DNA from: Candidatus Thiodiazotropha sp. (ex Myrtea sp. 'scaly one' KF741663)
Lineage (GTDB): Bacteria; Pseudomonadota; Gammaproteobacteria; Chromatiales; Chromatiaceae
Assembly (NCBI GenBank): GCA_025655555.1
Contig: JAHXIQ010000006.1
Coordinates: forward strand, 124,001-188,000
Direction of reading: 5' to 3'
Length of the DNA stretch: 64,000 nt
Shown in pieces: positions 54,624 to 63,049 of this stretch; position 1 is the stretch's first letter; each line of letters begins with the position of its first letter. The position numbers and the translations under genes are program-made. Below the pieces are notes generated by a model. The model saw only the letters and a program-made list of their open reading frames with translations, searched no databases and was not told where the DNA came from.

Positions 54624-55712
54624 ATGACGAGTTTCCAAAATAATACCGACTGGCAGGCACTGACAGATAGCATCAAGCAGTGGGGCATTGACTTGGGCCT
54701 TGATGCCGTCGGCATTACCGATACCGACCTATCGCTGGCGGAGCAGCAGCTCAATGCCTGGCTCTCCAGTGAAAACCATGGAGAGATGGCATACATGGCC
54801 CAGCACGGCAGTAAAAGAAGCCGGCCTGCCGAATTGCTGCCCGGTACAATTAGCGTCATCTCCGTTCGTCTTGATTATCTGCCAGAACCCCAGCAGCTCT
54901 CTGAGCAAGTCCTACAGAGTCCGCAGCAGGCCTTTGTCTCCCGCTACACACTGGGTCGGGACTATCACAAGGTCTTGCGAAAACGGCTTCAGCGTCTGGC
55001 TGATCGCATCAGCAACGAGATCTGTGGCGGCAATTACCGCGTCTTTGTCGATTCAGCGCCGGTATTGGAGAAGCCACTGGCTCAAAAGGCCGGGCTCGGT
55101 TGGATCGGAAAACACACCAATCTCATTGCAAAAGAAGCAGGCTCCTGGTTTTTTCTGGGAGAAATTTATACAGACCTGCCATTGATTCCGGACAACCCGG
55201 CAAAGGATCACTGCGGTACCTGCCAAGCCTGTATCGACATCTGTCCGACTCAGGCAATCATCGCCCCCTACAGGCTCGATGCCAGGCGTTGTATCTCCTA
55301 TCTGACCATCGAACTCAAGGGTGCGATACCGGAGGTGTATAGAACTGCAATGGGAAACCGTATCTTCGGCTGCGACGACTGTCAGCAAGTCTGCCCCTGG
55401 AACCGATTTGCTCAACTCACAGATGAAGGCGACTTTCAGGCCCGGCATCAACTGGATAATACCAGCCTGATCCAGCTCATTTCCTGGAGTGAGGCAGAAT
55501 TCCTTGAACGAACAGCAGGCTCGGCCATCCGCCGTCTCGGGCATGAGCGATGGCTGAGAAACATCGCTGTTGCACTGGGTAATGCACCCGGCTCATCTCC
55601 CGTTATTGAGGCACTGGAGAGACATCGGGACCACCCCTCTGCATTGGTGCGTGAACACGTGAACTGGGCACTTGCCCAGCAGCGGGATAAGACCTTATCG
55701 CACAAGCGATGA
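54624..55712 (+). CDS. queG: Epoxyqueuosine reductase
   Basis: QueG carries out the last step of queuosine synthesis at tRNA position 34 using cobalamin and two [4Fe-4S] clusters. Ferredoxin-like motifs CGTCQACIDICPTQAI and, later, CDDCQQVCPWN match. The N-terminal cobalamin-binding region has WLSSENHGEMAYMAQHGSKRSRP and YTLGRDYHKVLRKRLQRLAD. The C-terminal HEAT-like helices end the protein. The 362-residue length is normal. It diverges from nnrD, the classic gammaproteobacterial arrangement. Confidence 0.97.
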   Translation: MTSFQNNTDWQALTDSIKQWGIDLGLDAVGITDTDLSLAEQQLNAWLSSENHGEMAYMAQHGSKRSRPAELLPGTISVISVRLDYLPEPQQLSEQVLQSPQQAFVSRYTLGRDYHKVLRKRLQRLADRISNEICGGNYRVFVDSAPVLEKPLAQKAGLGWIGKHTNLIAKEAGSWFFLGEIYTDLPLIPDNPAKDHCGTCQACIDICPTQAIIAPYRLDARRCISYLTIELKGAIPEVYRTAMGNRIFGCDDCQQVCPWNRFAQLTDEGDFQARHQLDNTSLIQLISWSEAEFLERTAGSAIRRLGHERWLRNIAVALGNAPGSSPVIEALERHRDHPSALVREHVNWALAQQRDKTLSHKR

Positions 55713-55772
55713 TTGACGAGCGTGTATTGTAATGGCCCCGGCAACCTGTCCCCCACTCTGCGAAGAGAGGAC

Positions 55773-55793
55773 TAGGGCCTGTTAACACTAATC
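55773..55793. repeat. 21-bp dispersed repeat, copy 2, overlapping the stop codon of the VanZ-fusion gene
   Basis: This is an exact copy of 22415-22435. Read on the plus strand it begins TAGGGCC, and the CTA near its other end (55788-55790) is the TAG stop of the VanZ-domain gene on the minus strand. Confidence 0.85.
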
Positions 55794-56906
55794 CAATCGG
55801 CCCTGTTGCCCCTGACTGAACCGTCTGAGAACCCAACCCAAAGCCCATCCCAAGCATATCCCGAGGCTGTCCACCATCAGGTCGCTCAATCTTGGAGTTC
55901 TCTCCGGGACGAAATACTGCAGGAGTTCTGTCACTATAGCCAATAGCAGAAGCCCGAAAATGATCCTCGCGGGGTTTACACCCCTCTCGCTGAACAGAAT
56001 ACCTCCCAAAAGCATGAAACCCAGCAGATGTGAAATTTTCGATAAATCCCACAACTGGGGCCACAATGTCCATGTCCCCTCACTCCTGAGCAAGATTGTT
56101 GGTTCTGGCTGAAGCCCCACATGGGAGAACAGTGAGAGGACCTGTTGCTCTATCTGCAAACGGACCTCATGTGGCATGAGTATTCCCGTCATCACGATCG
56201 GTAGTATCAACAATAGATAGCGTCCCTGGATACGCTCTCGATAGTGGTTGAACATTGCCATTGCCAGCCAAAGACCCAGTAAAATCCAACCCAGTAAGAG
56301 CAGGCTGCTACCTATGCCATGGAGTGGCACCTTCTGAGCCTGCTGTAACGAAAGCTGCCTGACCAGAAAGCTACCGGTTGCAGAGTAGAGTGATATCTCA
56401 GTACAAAGCTGCTCAGCAGTGACATCTGTATGAAACACGCCGGTAAATTGCCGCCAGTCCCGATCACCTTCCAAGCTGGTCAGCCGTGTTTTTACCCGGT
56501 AGTTTCCTTCCCCCCGACTGTCATATCCCACCAGATCGATTCGTGCTTCGTGCCAGGATTTATCGCCCCGCCGGACAGAACGGCTCATCACCTCGGCAGA
56601 CAGCATCAGTTGGCTTGGCAGAACCTTGGCAGGCCGACATTGTGAGAGCGTTGTCGATCGACGACTGGTGCCATGATCTATTGTCAGCACACCGCTCTCG
56701 ATCGCAATGGAGGAAGCTGCACCCTCGAGGTTCCAGTTATTCAGTCTCTGGGTAAAATCCCGGTTGTAGAGTAGCGCTTCTCCATCCGGCTGGAAGGGCT
56801 GGACAAAAGAAAAGAAGAGCAGGTTGATAAAGCAGAATCCAAGCGTAACCCAATAATAGAAAGAAAACTGACGGTTGAACCAACCGATGCCCGCCTGGCG
56901 CTTCAT
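55788..56906 (-). CDS. VanZ-domain membrane protein with a periplasmic beta-sandwich domain
   Basis: The 372-residue protein has one N-terminal membrane helix (about 13-35) and then a periplasmic domain of about 150 residues. That domain looks like a carbohydrate-binding-module sandwich (LLYNRDFTQRLNNWNLEGAAS, IESGVLTIDHG, LMLSAEVMSRSV, WRQFTGVFHTDVTAEQLCTEI). A membrane helix pair follows, then a C-terminal VanZ-like region (LLGFMLLGGILFS, LLLAIVTELLQYFVPERTPRLSDLMVDSLGICLG), with the conserved RxxxxxD-type signature ERTPRLSDLMVD. VanZ-like domains have no agreed enzymatic role. It follows orn by 12 nt on the same strand. Confidence 0.85.
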   Translation of the reverse strand: MKRQAGIGWFNRQFSFYYWVTLGFCFINLLFFSFVQPFQPDGEALLYNRDFTQRLNNWNLEGAASSIAIESGVLTIDHGTSRRSTTLSQCRPAKVLPSQLMLSAEVMSRSVRRGDKSWHEARIDLVGYDSRGEGNYRVKTRLTSLEGDRDWRQFTGVFHTDVTAEQLCTEISLYSATGSFLVRQLSLQQAQKVPLHGIGSSLLLLGWILLGLWLAMAMFNHYRERIQGRYLLLILPIVMTGILMPHEVRLQIEQQVLSLFSHVGLQPEPTILLRSEGTWTLWPQLWDLSKISHLLGFMLLGGILFSERGVNPARIIFGLLLLAIVTELLQYFVPERTPRLSDLMVDSLGICLGWALGWVLRRFSQGQQGRLD

Positions 56907-56918
56907 TTGCCATCTGCC

Positions 56919-57467
56919 TCAAGGCAGGCGCAGAAAGTGGTCTTTGTAGAATCTGAGTTCAGCAATGGAATCACGGATATCATCCATAGCCAGATGCTTG
57001 CCCGCTTTCTTGAAACCCTCAGCCAGTGATGGAGCCCAGCGATTCACCAGCTCCTTCAATGTACTGACATCCAGATTGCGGTAGTGAAAATAGGCCTCAA
57101 GGTGGGGCATGGTTCTGGCAAGGAACCGGCGGTCCTGACAAATGCTGTTGCCACACATGGGTGAGGCCCCTTCCGGCACAAACTCACGCAGAAACGCCAA
57201 GGTATCTGCCTCGGCCTTAGCTTCGCTGAAGGTACTGGCCCTGACTCTTTCGATAAGCCCTGAATTTCCGTGCTGCCGTTGATTCCATTCGTCCATCCCG
57301 TCCATTATATCTTGTGGTTGATGGACCGCTATCATCGGCCCTTCTGCCAGAATGTTGAGATTGGCATCGGTGACGATTGTGGCAATTTCAATGATTTCGT
57401 CTCGCTGGGTATCCAACCCGGTCATTTCGAGGTCAATCCAGATCAAATTGGAGGCATCAACGGGCAT
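56919..57467 (-). CDS. orn: Oligoribonuclease
   Basis: Orn degrades 2-5 nt RNA fragments and pGpG to mononucleotides. The DEDDh exonuclease motifs are clear: WIDLEMTGL (DxE), [14 protein letters not shown] (Asp) and [14 protein letters not shown] with the H...D pair (Exo III). The 182-residue length and the end FYKDHFLR match the family. It is upstream of the VanZ-fusion gene and diverges from the Ste24 gene. Confidence 0.97.
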   Translation of the reverse strand: MPVDASNLIWIDLEMTGLDTQRDEIIEIATIVTDANLNILAEGPMIAVHQPQDIMDGMDEWNQRQHGNSGLIERVRASTFSEAKAEADTLAFLREFVPEGASPMCGNSICQDRRFLARTMPHLEAYFHYRNLDVSTLKELVNRWAPSLAEGFKKAGKHLAMDDIRDSIAELRFYKDHFLRLP

Positions 57468-57614
57468 GTGTAAATCCTTAGCGAGTGTAGTGTTGGATTA
57501 GCGGGCAGATTCTAGCAGGAAGCAGAGACAGACTGTATTCTTGCTGTCTAATAACCCGGTAACCTTGATATTCTGGGTGAATAACTTTAACGAATGATGG
57601 AAATCTAAAGATAC

Positions 57615-58877
57615 ATGCCCCTGTTTACACAACTCTTCCTGACCCTGCTTGTGCTGGGCACCCTGTTGCAACTCTGGTTGCTCAATCGCCACCTTACCCA
57701 TGTCGCGGATCATCGCGATGCCGTACCCCAGGCCTTTACAGGGAAGGTGGAGCTCGATGCTCACCAGAAGGCTGCCGACTACACCCGAGCCAAGGGCCGT
57801 CTGGCGCGTATTGAGATTATTCTGGGGTTCCTCCTGCTCCTGCTCTGGACACTGGGCGGCGGCATCGAATATCTGGACAGTTACTGGAGAACCTATGCCT
57901 GGAACGGACTGACTACCGGCTTGCTGCTCTTCTTTTCGTTCTTTCTCATCAATAGCCTGCTGGAATTGCCGATGAGCCTGGTGCAGACTTTCCGTATTGA
58001 GTCTGCCTTCGGTTTCAACCGAACAACGCCACAGCAATATGCCAAAGACAGATTGTTGGGCGCCTTGCTGGGCATCGCATTGGGTGGACCGCTACTCTGG
58101 GTCATTCTCTGGCTGATGGAACGCGCAGGTGATACTTGGTGGCTCGCCGCTTGGGCAGTATGGATGGCGTTCACTCTCACCCTCACCTGGGCTTATCCAC
58201 GCATCATCGCGCCGCTCTTCAATCGATTCTCACCGCTGGATGAAGGTGAGATGCGGCAGCGAATACAGGCCTTGTTGAGCCGTTGTGGATTTAAGAGTGA
58301 GGGCATCTTCGTGATGGACGGCTCCAAGCGATCAAGCCATGGAAATGCCTACTTCACCGGCTTCGGCAAGAACAAGCGGATCGTCTTTTTCGACACCCTG
58401 CTCAATACCCTTTCCGTGGATGAGATGGAGGCTGTACTGGCCCACGAGCTGGGGCATTTCAGTCATCGCCATATTCTCAAACAGATGGCACTGATGTCGG
58501 TGTTATCGTTGGGTGGGCTGGCGCTACTCGGCTGGCTTTCAAAGCAAGACTGGTTCTACAACGGACTTGGCATCTCTCAACCCTCCGATGCGACGGCTTT
58601 GCTATTGTTCATGCTAGTGCTTCCTGTGTTTACCCTTTTTCTCTCACCACTGGGCAGTTTTCTCTCCCGTCGCTATGAATTTCAGGCCGATGACTATGCT
58701 GTGACGCAGGCTGGTGGGGAGTTTCTGACTCAAGCGCTGGTCAAACTCTATCGAGACAATGCGAGCACCCTGACACCGGACCCGCTCTATTCGCTGTTTC
58801 ACGACAGCCATCCCCCGGCATCAGTCCGCATTGCACATATTACTCAACAAGCAGAGGCTAAAGGAGCACCTGTATGA
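57615..58877 (+). CDS. M48-family Ste24-like (CAAX prenyl protease 1-type) metalloprotease
   Basis: The 420-residue integral membrane zinc protease has several helices before the catalytic region. The HExxH motif [11 protein letters not shown] is at residues 277-281, and the third ligand Glu lies in [12 protein letters not shown]. The N-terminal half ([32 protein letters not shown]) is the Ste24 signature, rather than HtpX. In eukaryotes Ste24 trims prenylated proteins; bacterial members act in membrane protein quality control or have unknown targets. Its stop overlaps the cytochrome gene start by four nt. Confidence 0.92.
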   Translation: MPLFTQLFLTLLVLGTLLQLWLLNRHLTHVADHRDAVPQAFTGKVELDAHQKAADYTRAKGRLARIEIILGFLLLLLWTLGGGIEYLDSYWRTYAWNGLTTGLLLFFSFFLINSLLELPMSLVQTFRIESAFGFNRTTPQQYAKDRLLGALLGIALGGPLLWVILWLMERAGDTWWLAAWAVWMAFTLTLTWAYPRIIAPLFNRFSPLDEGEMRQRIQALLSRCGFKSEGIFVMDGSKRSSHGNAYFTGFGKNKRIVFFDTLLNTLSVDEMEAVLAHELGHFSHRHILKQMALMSVLSLGGLALLGWLSKQDWFYNGLGISQPSDATALLLFMLVLPVFTLFLSPLGSFLSRRYEFQADDYAVTQAGGEFLTQALVKLYRDNASTLTPDPLYSLFHDSHPPASVRIAHITQQAEAKGAPV

Positions 58878-59152
58878 AAAAGTCCATTCTTGCCGCCGGT
58901 CTCATCTCATTGTCGGCTGGTGCAAATATCCAGGCTGCCGATGTGCAGCAGGGACATGAATTGGTTGAAACGAATTGCGTGCGTTGCCACGGCAGCGAAA
59001 TCTATACTCGGCCCGACCGCCGGGTGACGTCCCTGCCCGGCCTGCACAAACAAGTCCGCTTCTGTGAGCAGATGCTCGGGCTCACCTGGTTTGACGAAGA
59101 TGTGGATAATACGGCAACCTATCTGAATCAGGAGTATTACAAATTCAAATAA
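58874..59152 (+). CDS. Small exported c-type cytochrome
   Basis: The 92-residue product has a signal peptide ([21 protein letters not shown]) and one haem site CVRCH (C35, C38, H39). An extra cysteine and a methionine lie in RFCEQMLGL (C64, M67); the Met could be the axial ligand. The mature protein of about 70 residues is short for class I cytochromes. The ATG follows AAGGAG and overlaps the Ste24 stop codon (ATGA), so it is translationally coupled. A role as a small electron carrier is likely; the partner is unknown. Confidence 0.87.
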   Translation: MKKSILAAGLISLSAGANIQAADVQQGHELVETNCVRCHGSEIYTRPDRRVTSLPGLHKQVRFCEQMLGLTWFDEDVDNTATYLNQEYYKFK

Positions 59153-59170
59153 ATCTCCCCAGGGTCCTAT

Positions 59171-60181
59171 ATGGCTAAACGCCGCCTCACGAATCAACAG
59201 AAAATCAGAATCCAAGCCATACAGGACAAACGGCGTATACGGCAGGAAACTCAAGCCAATGCGTCTTTAGCCGGGGCGGATAGCGAGCATACAAGCAAGG
59301 GCCGGGTAATCATTCGCCATGGCGCCACCCTGGGAGTTGAAGATGAGACCGGCAATCTCATCCAATGCCAGACCCGTCAGAACATTGGCCACCCTGTCTG
59401 TGGGGACCGGGTAATTTTTCAGCTGACGGGTGATGCAAACGGTGTGGTGACCGCACTGTTACCCAGAAACAGCGTACTGAGCCGGCCCGATTACAGCGGC
59501 CGCGAAAAACCCCTGGCCGCAAACCTGACCCAACTGGTTGTCGTACTGGCGCCAAAACCGGAACCCAGTGGCTACCTACTTGATCAATATCTGGTAACCG
59601 CCGAGATCATCCGGGTCAAGCCACTCATTGCCATCAATAAAATCGACCTGCTTGAGGGTGCACAAGCGGATAGGTTTTACGCAAACCTCGCCCATTACCA
59701 GGCTATCGGTTATTCCACTGTACGGGTCAGCGCCAAGCAGGAGCATGGATTGGATGGATTGATCGACAGGCTAAAGGGGGAAACCAGTATTCTGGTGGGG
59801 CAGTCAGGTGTCGGAAAATCATCATTAATCAATGCCCTGCTACCTGAACACGATGTGGAGACCGGCATACTCTCTCAAGCCACCGGACTCGGCCGCCACA
59901 CCACTTCTGCAGCAACCCTCTACACCCTGTCCCAGGGCGGTGAACTCATCGATTCCCCAGGTGTGCGCAGTTTCCGTCTGACAGACCTCACCAGAGAAGA
60001 GCTTGAACAAGGTTTCCCTGAATTCCGCCCTTATATCGGCCAGTGCCGTTTCCACAATTGTACGCATGAACATGAACCGGATTGCGCCATCCGGGCAGCC
60101 ATGTCAGAAGGTAAACTCTCCCCCCAACGCCTGGAGAATTTCCGACGATTGAGCCAGACCTCAAATCGGAAGCCGGGATGA
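59171..60181 (+). CDS. rsgA: Ribosome small subunit-dependent GTPase A
   Basis: RsgA is a late-stage 30S assembly GTPase with circularly permuted G motifs: NKIDLL (G4) precedes GQSGVGKSSLINAL (G1), DSPGVRSF (G3) and the zinc site CRFHNCTHEHEPDC. The N-terminal OB-fold carries RGRVIIRHGATLGVED-like residues. The 336-residue length is normal. It lies 18 nt after the cytochrome gene and overlaps the next gene by four nt. In Escherichia it is next to orn, here with two genes inserted. Confidence 0.97.
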   Translation: MAKRRLTNQQKIRIQAIQDKRRIRQETQANASLAGADSEHTSKGRVIIRHGATLGVEDETGNLIQCQTRQNIGHPVCGDRVIFQLTGDANGVVTALLPRNSVLSRPDYSGREKPLAANLTQLVVVLAPKPEPSGYLLDQYLVTAEIIRVKPLIAINKIDLLEGAQADRFYANLAHYQAIGYSTVRVSAKQEHGLDGLIDRLKGETSILVGQSGVGKSSLINALLPEHDVETGILSQATGLGRHTTSAATLYTLSQGGELIDSPGVRSFRLTDLTREELEQGFPEFRPYIGQCRFHNCTHEHEPDCAIRAAMSEGKLSPQRLENFRRLSQTSNRKPG

Positions 60182-60663
60182 TGGAGGTTGAACTCAAGTT
60201 ACTGGTATTGCTGGTGGTGGCGAATGGCGCACCCATCATCGCCCGGCATCTGATGCGGGATTGTTGTACCTGGCCCCTGGATGGCGGCATGCAAACAGCC
60301 TCGGGGCAACCCATCCTAGGTGCATCGAAAACATGGCGAGGGCTTGTTGCCGCGCTGTTCTTGACGACCGCTATGGCACCAATAGTGGGTATCGAATGGC
60401 ATTGGGGTGCAATGATAGGTGGGCTCGCCATGCTTGGGGATCTCATCGCCAGTTTCATCAAACGCCGTCTCGGATACCCACCTAGCAGTCAGGCCATTGG
60501 TCTCGATCAGATACCGGAGTCTCTGGTGCCCTTGCTCTTTATCGCACCCGTTTTCCCGCTACCCTGGTGGTCGGTATTGATCGTGGTCGCGGCATTTGCC
60601 GTAGTGGTTCCGATACTGTCTTGGCTATTTTTTCTGATTGGGGTGCGTCGTCGACCCTACTAG
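60178..60663 (+). CDS. CDP-archaeol synthase-like (CarS family) membrane protein
   Basis: The 161-residue protein has about five hydrophobic segments and the family signature GASKTWRG together with IKRRLGYPPSSQAIGLDQIPE, the conserved core of CarS and related CTP:phosphatidate-type enzymes. In archaea CarS activates unsaturated archaetidic acid with CTP; bacterial homologues have no settled role but are suspected to act on phosphatidic-acid-like lipids. It overlaps rsgA by four nt (ATGA), an unusual partner. Its TAG stop is the left end of a hairpin shared with the convergent gene. Confidence 0.88.
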   Translation: MMEVELKLLVLLVVANGAPIIARHLMRDCCTWPLDGGMQTASGQPILGASKTWRGLVAALFLTTAMAPIVGIEWHWGAMIGGLAMLGDLIASFIKRRLGYPPSSQAIGLDQIPESLVPLLFIAPVFPLPWWSVLIVVAAFAVVVPILSWLFFLIGVRRRPY

Positions 60664-60682
60664 GGCTTGGCAACAGGCCCTA
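60661..60682. repeat. Hairpin spanning both stop codons of two convergent genes
   Basis: TAGGGCTTG (60661-60669) and CAGGCCCTA (60674-60682) pair around the loop GCAA with a single wobble. The first three bases are the TAG stop of the CarS-like gene, and the last three (CTA) are the TAG stop of the metallophosphoesterase on the other strand. No T-run follows on either strand. Confidence 0.85.
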
Positions 60683-61624
60683 AGGCGTAGCAGTTTTCAG
60701 GGTATGCAGGGTTATCTCAGGCGGACAATTGATCCTCACCTCAACGATTGAGGTACCCGCCCCGGCCGAAGTGTATCCCTGCATCTCTCCGTGGCGCCAG
60801 GCGCCGGAACCGAGACGACGCGGGCAGCGAGCATCCAGGGTCAGGGGAAATCCCCCCGGCAGGCAGATCTGGCCGCCATGAGTATGGCCGCAAAAGAAGA
60901 GATCGAAACCGGCGTGGGCTGCCTGTCTGAAGATTTCGGGGGTGTGCGAAAGTAGAATCGACACAGATTCGGTGGGAATCTCCACCGCAGCCTTCTCGAT
61001 ATTGTCCACCCTGTAGTAGTGCGCATCATCGATACCGGCCAGATGGATCTGTTGATTATCCCGTTGTAACGGCACCGACTCGTTCAATAGCATCTGTATA
61101 CCCATGGCTTCCAGCTCAGGCACCATGCGGATGGTGTCGTGATTGCCGAGCACCCCGTACACCGGTCCCTTGAGACCGCCACAAAGAGAACGCATGCCAT
61201 CCATAGACTGCTCGAACTCACCAAAGGTCCAGGCCCTGTAGTCACCGGTCAGCACCACAGCATCGTAGGTCATGCCATCGATCCTGTCGATCAGCGCCTG
61301 AATTGCGGGCGGATACATATCGGCATGAAGATCACTGAGATGCAACAGGGTAAAACCGTCAAATGCGGGCGGTAGATGAGGCAGCAGAATGGTATTGTGA
61401 GTGACTTTGAATTTAAGTGTGTTTCCCCTTCCCCGCCAGTAGAAGCCTGTCGCCTTCAATATATTGCGCATCAGGGAATGACTGGAGTACCAGTTTTCCG
61501 GGTGAAAATAATTAAAGCCGCGACCAAAAACCTTAGGCATCGACTCCTCTTCGATGCCGATACGCAGGCGAGCGTGCACCGAGCCCAAACGCTTTTCAAG
61601 ATGCATGAAAATGTCCGAATCCAT
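60680..61624 (-). CDS. Metallophosphoesterase (YaeI-like)
   Basis: The calcineurin-like phosphoesterase motifs are all visible: LHLSDLHADMYPP, VLTGDYRA, GVLGNHD, SILLSHTPEIF and FCGHTHGGQICLPGG, with the metal-binding Asp, Asn and His residues. YaeI/YkuE relatives act on phosphate esters or UDP-linked lipids at the membrane; the substrate is unknown here. The frame starts with TTG at 61630; the ATG at 61624 is the first reasonable start and a second lies at 61606. The stop TAG starts the hairpin shared with the CarS-like gene. Confidence 0.9.
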   Translation of the reverse strand: MDSDIFMHLEKRLGSVHARLRIGIEEESMPKVFGRGFNYFHPENWYSSHSLMRNILKATGFYWRGRGNTLKFKVTHNTILLPHLPPAFDGFTLLHLSDLHADMYPPAIQALIDRIDGMTYDAVVLTGDYRAWTFGEFEQSMDGMRSLCGGLKGPVYGVLGNHDTIRMVPELEAMGIQMLLNESVPLQRDNQQIHLAGIDDAHYYRVDNIEKAAVEIPTESVSILLSHTPEIFRQAAHAGFDLFFCGHTHGGQICLPGGFPLTLDARCPRRLGSGAWRHGEMQGYTSAGAGTSIVEVRINCPPEITLHTLKTATP

Positions 61625-61665
61625 CCCCAAAGTATATGCCGAATATTATGATTGGTTTGGATGGG

Positions 61666-63030
61666 TTAGTTTTCTGATGGCAGTGAAAGTGTCATTTCAG
61701 CTCCACCGAGGGTTTCAGAACTACCAATCAATAACTTACCCTTGTAAGCGGTGACGATATCCAGAACGACGGCTAGTCCTATACCTTGCCCGGGGAGCTG
61801 CTGGTCAGCACGGTGTCCTCTTTGCAACACATCTTCTGCTCGCTCAGTGGCGATTCCCGGACCATCGTCCTCAATTGTCAGGCATAACTCATTGAGCTGG
61901 GCTCCGCTCACTCTGACCCTGCCTGCACCATATTTGCAGGCGTTCTCCATCAAATTCCCCAACAGTTCCATCAGATCACCTTCGTCGCCCTGAAAAGCCA
62001 AGCTATCGGGTAAATCAAGCTGCCACTCTATGGCCTTGTCGGCATAAACTTTCTGTAAGGACTGAGCAATACGCGCTACCACCGGTTTTACAGGTAGCGT
62101 AAGGCTCAGGGAGGTGCGACCGGAGGCAGCCGCCCTTTGCAACTGATGGCCCACAATCTGATTCATGCGTGTCACTTGCTCGTTCAGCAGGCGCTGCTCT
62201 TCTGCCTGCAGTGGAGTCGTCTGGTCGGCCAGTCCCTGAAGTATCGCCAGCGGGGTTTTCAAACTATGTGCAAGGTCCCCCAGACTGTCACGATAGCGTT
62301 GCTGGCGCGTTTCGGCATGGCGAATCAGTGAGTTGATGTTGGAGGTCAGCGGACTTAACTCCTTGGGAAACGCCCCCTTTAGCTGCTGAGATCGACCCGA
62401 CTCGATATCTGTCAGGGCCTCCGCTACCTGGCGCAGAGGCGTCAGCCCCCATCGCAAAACCCAACCCTGAGCCAACAAAAGCAACAGGGCAGCACCACCC
62501 AGCCAAAAAAACAGACTATTTCGAAAGGCTGAAACCTGTTCGATCAGGGGTTTTAAATCCTCTGCCACAGTCAGCGTATAAGCCAACTCACGCCCCTGAA
62601 AATCCTCCCACACAACACCGAAGCTGAGGCTCATCACCGCCTCACCTGCCGACAAATCATCCTTTTGTATCATTGATTGTCCGGGCTCTACCGGTAGGGA
62701 GATGGCAAGATTTCGTCCCAGTGCAGAACCCGAATGCCAACGGTAAGCAGCCTCTCTTCCCGAAACCAGGGCATAAAGACCCGAGTCCGGTCGATTGAAG
62801 CGGGGGTCAGTCAGTGCTTCCGGCATTGCCAACATGCCCTCCGAATCCTCTTCCGCAGCTGCCAACAGTGCGTAAACACTGCTGAAGAGTCTGGCCTGCA
62901 GCGCCTCTTCGGTGGCGGAACGGAAGGCCTTATCGAGGGCGAACCCGGTGAATCCGAGAAAAGCCGTCAACACCAGGCTGGCAGCCAATAATAGACGTTG
63001 ATGAATAGAGAGACGGCGGATCAGTCCCAT
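61666..63030 (-). CDS. PhoQ-like sensor histidine kinase
   Basis: From the ATG at 63030 (454 residues) the kinase starts MGLIRRLSIHQRLLL with a first helix, a periplasmic domain of about 130 residues, a second helix (FFWLGGAALLLLLAQGWVL) and a HAMP-like linker. HisKA has SLGDLAHSLKTPLAILQGL, where HSLKTPL is the PhoQ-type H-box, and the ATPase domain has LLGNLMENACKYGA, IEDDGPGIA and GQGIGLAVV. The open frame upstream to 63153 overlaps the regulator gene and is not favoured. The acidic lumenal segment (AAEEDSEGM) could sense divalent cations, as in PhoQ. It follows its regulator by 20 nt. Confidence 0.92.
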   Translation of the reverse strand: MGLIRRLSIHQRLLLAASLVLTAFLGFTGFALDKAFRSATEEALQARLFSSVYALLAAAEEDSEGMLAMPEALTDPRFNRPDSGLYALVSGREAAYRWHSGSALGRNLAISLPVEPGQSMIQKDDLSAGEAVMSLSFGVVWEDFQGRELAYTLTVAEDLKPLIEQVSAFRNSLFFWLGGAALLLLLAQGWVLRWGLTPLRQVAEALTDIESGRSQQLKGAFPKELSPLTSNINSLIRHAETRQQRYRDSLGDLAHSLKTPLAILQGLADQTTPLQAEEQRLLNEQVTRMNQIVGHQLQRAAASGRTSLSLTLPVKPVVARIAQSLQKVYADKAIEWQLDLPDSLAFQGDEGDLMELLGNLMENACKYGAGRVRVSGAQLNELCLTIEDDGPGIATERAEDVLQRGHRADQQLPGQGIGLAVVLDIVTAYKGKLLIGSSETLGGAEMTLSLPSEN

Positions 63031-63049
63031 AGCGCCTGGGCCTGCCTCT

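Noticed and set aside
54523-54660. N-terminal extension of NnrD
   Set aside because: The start at 54522 has a proper ribosome-binding site, and the extension would overlap the queG start on the other strand.
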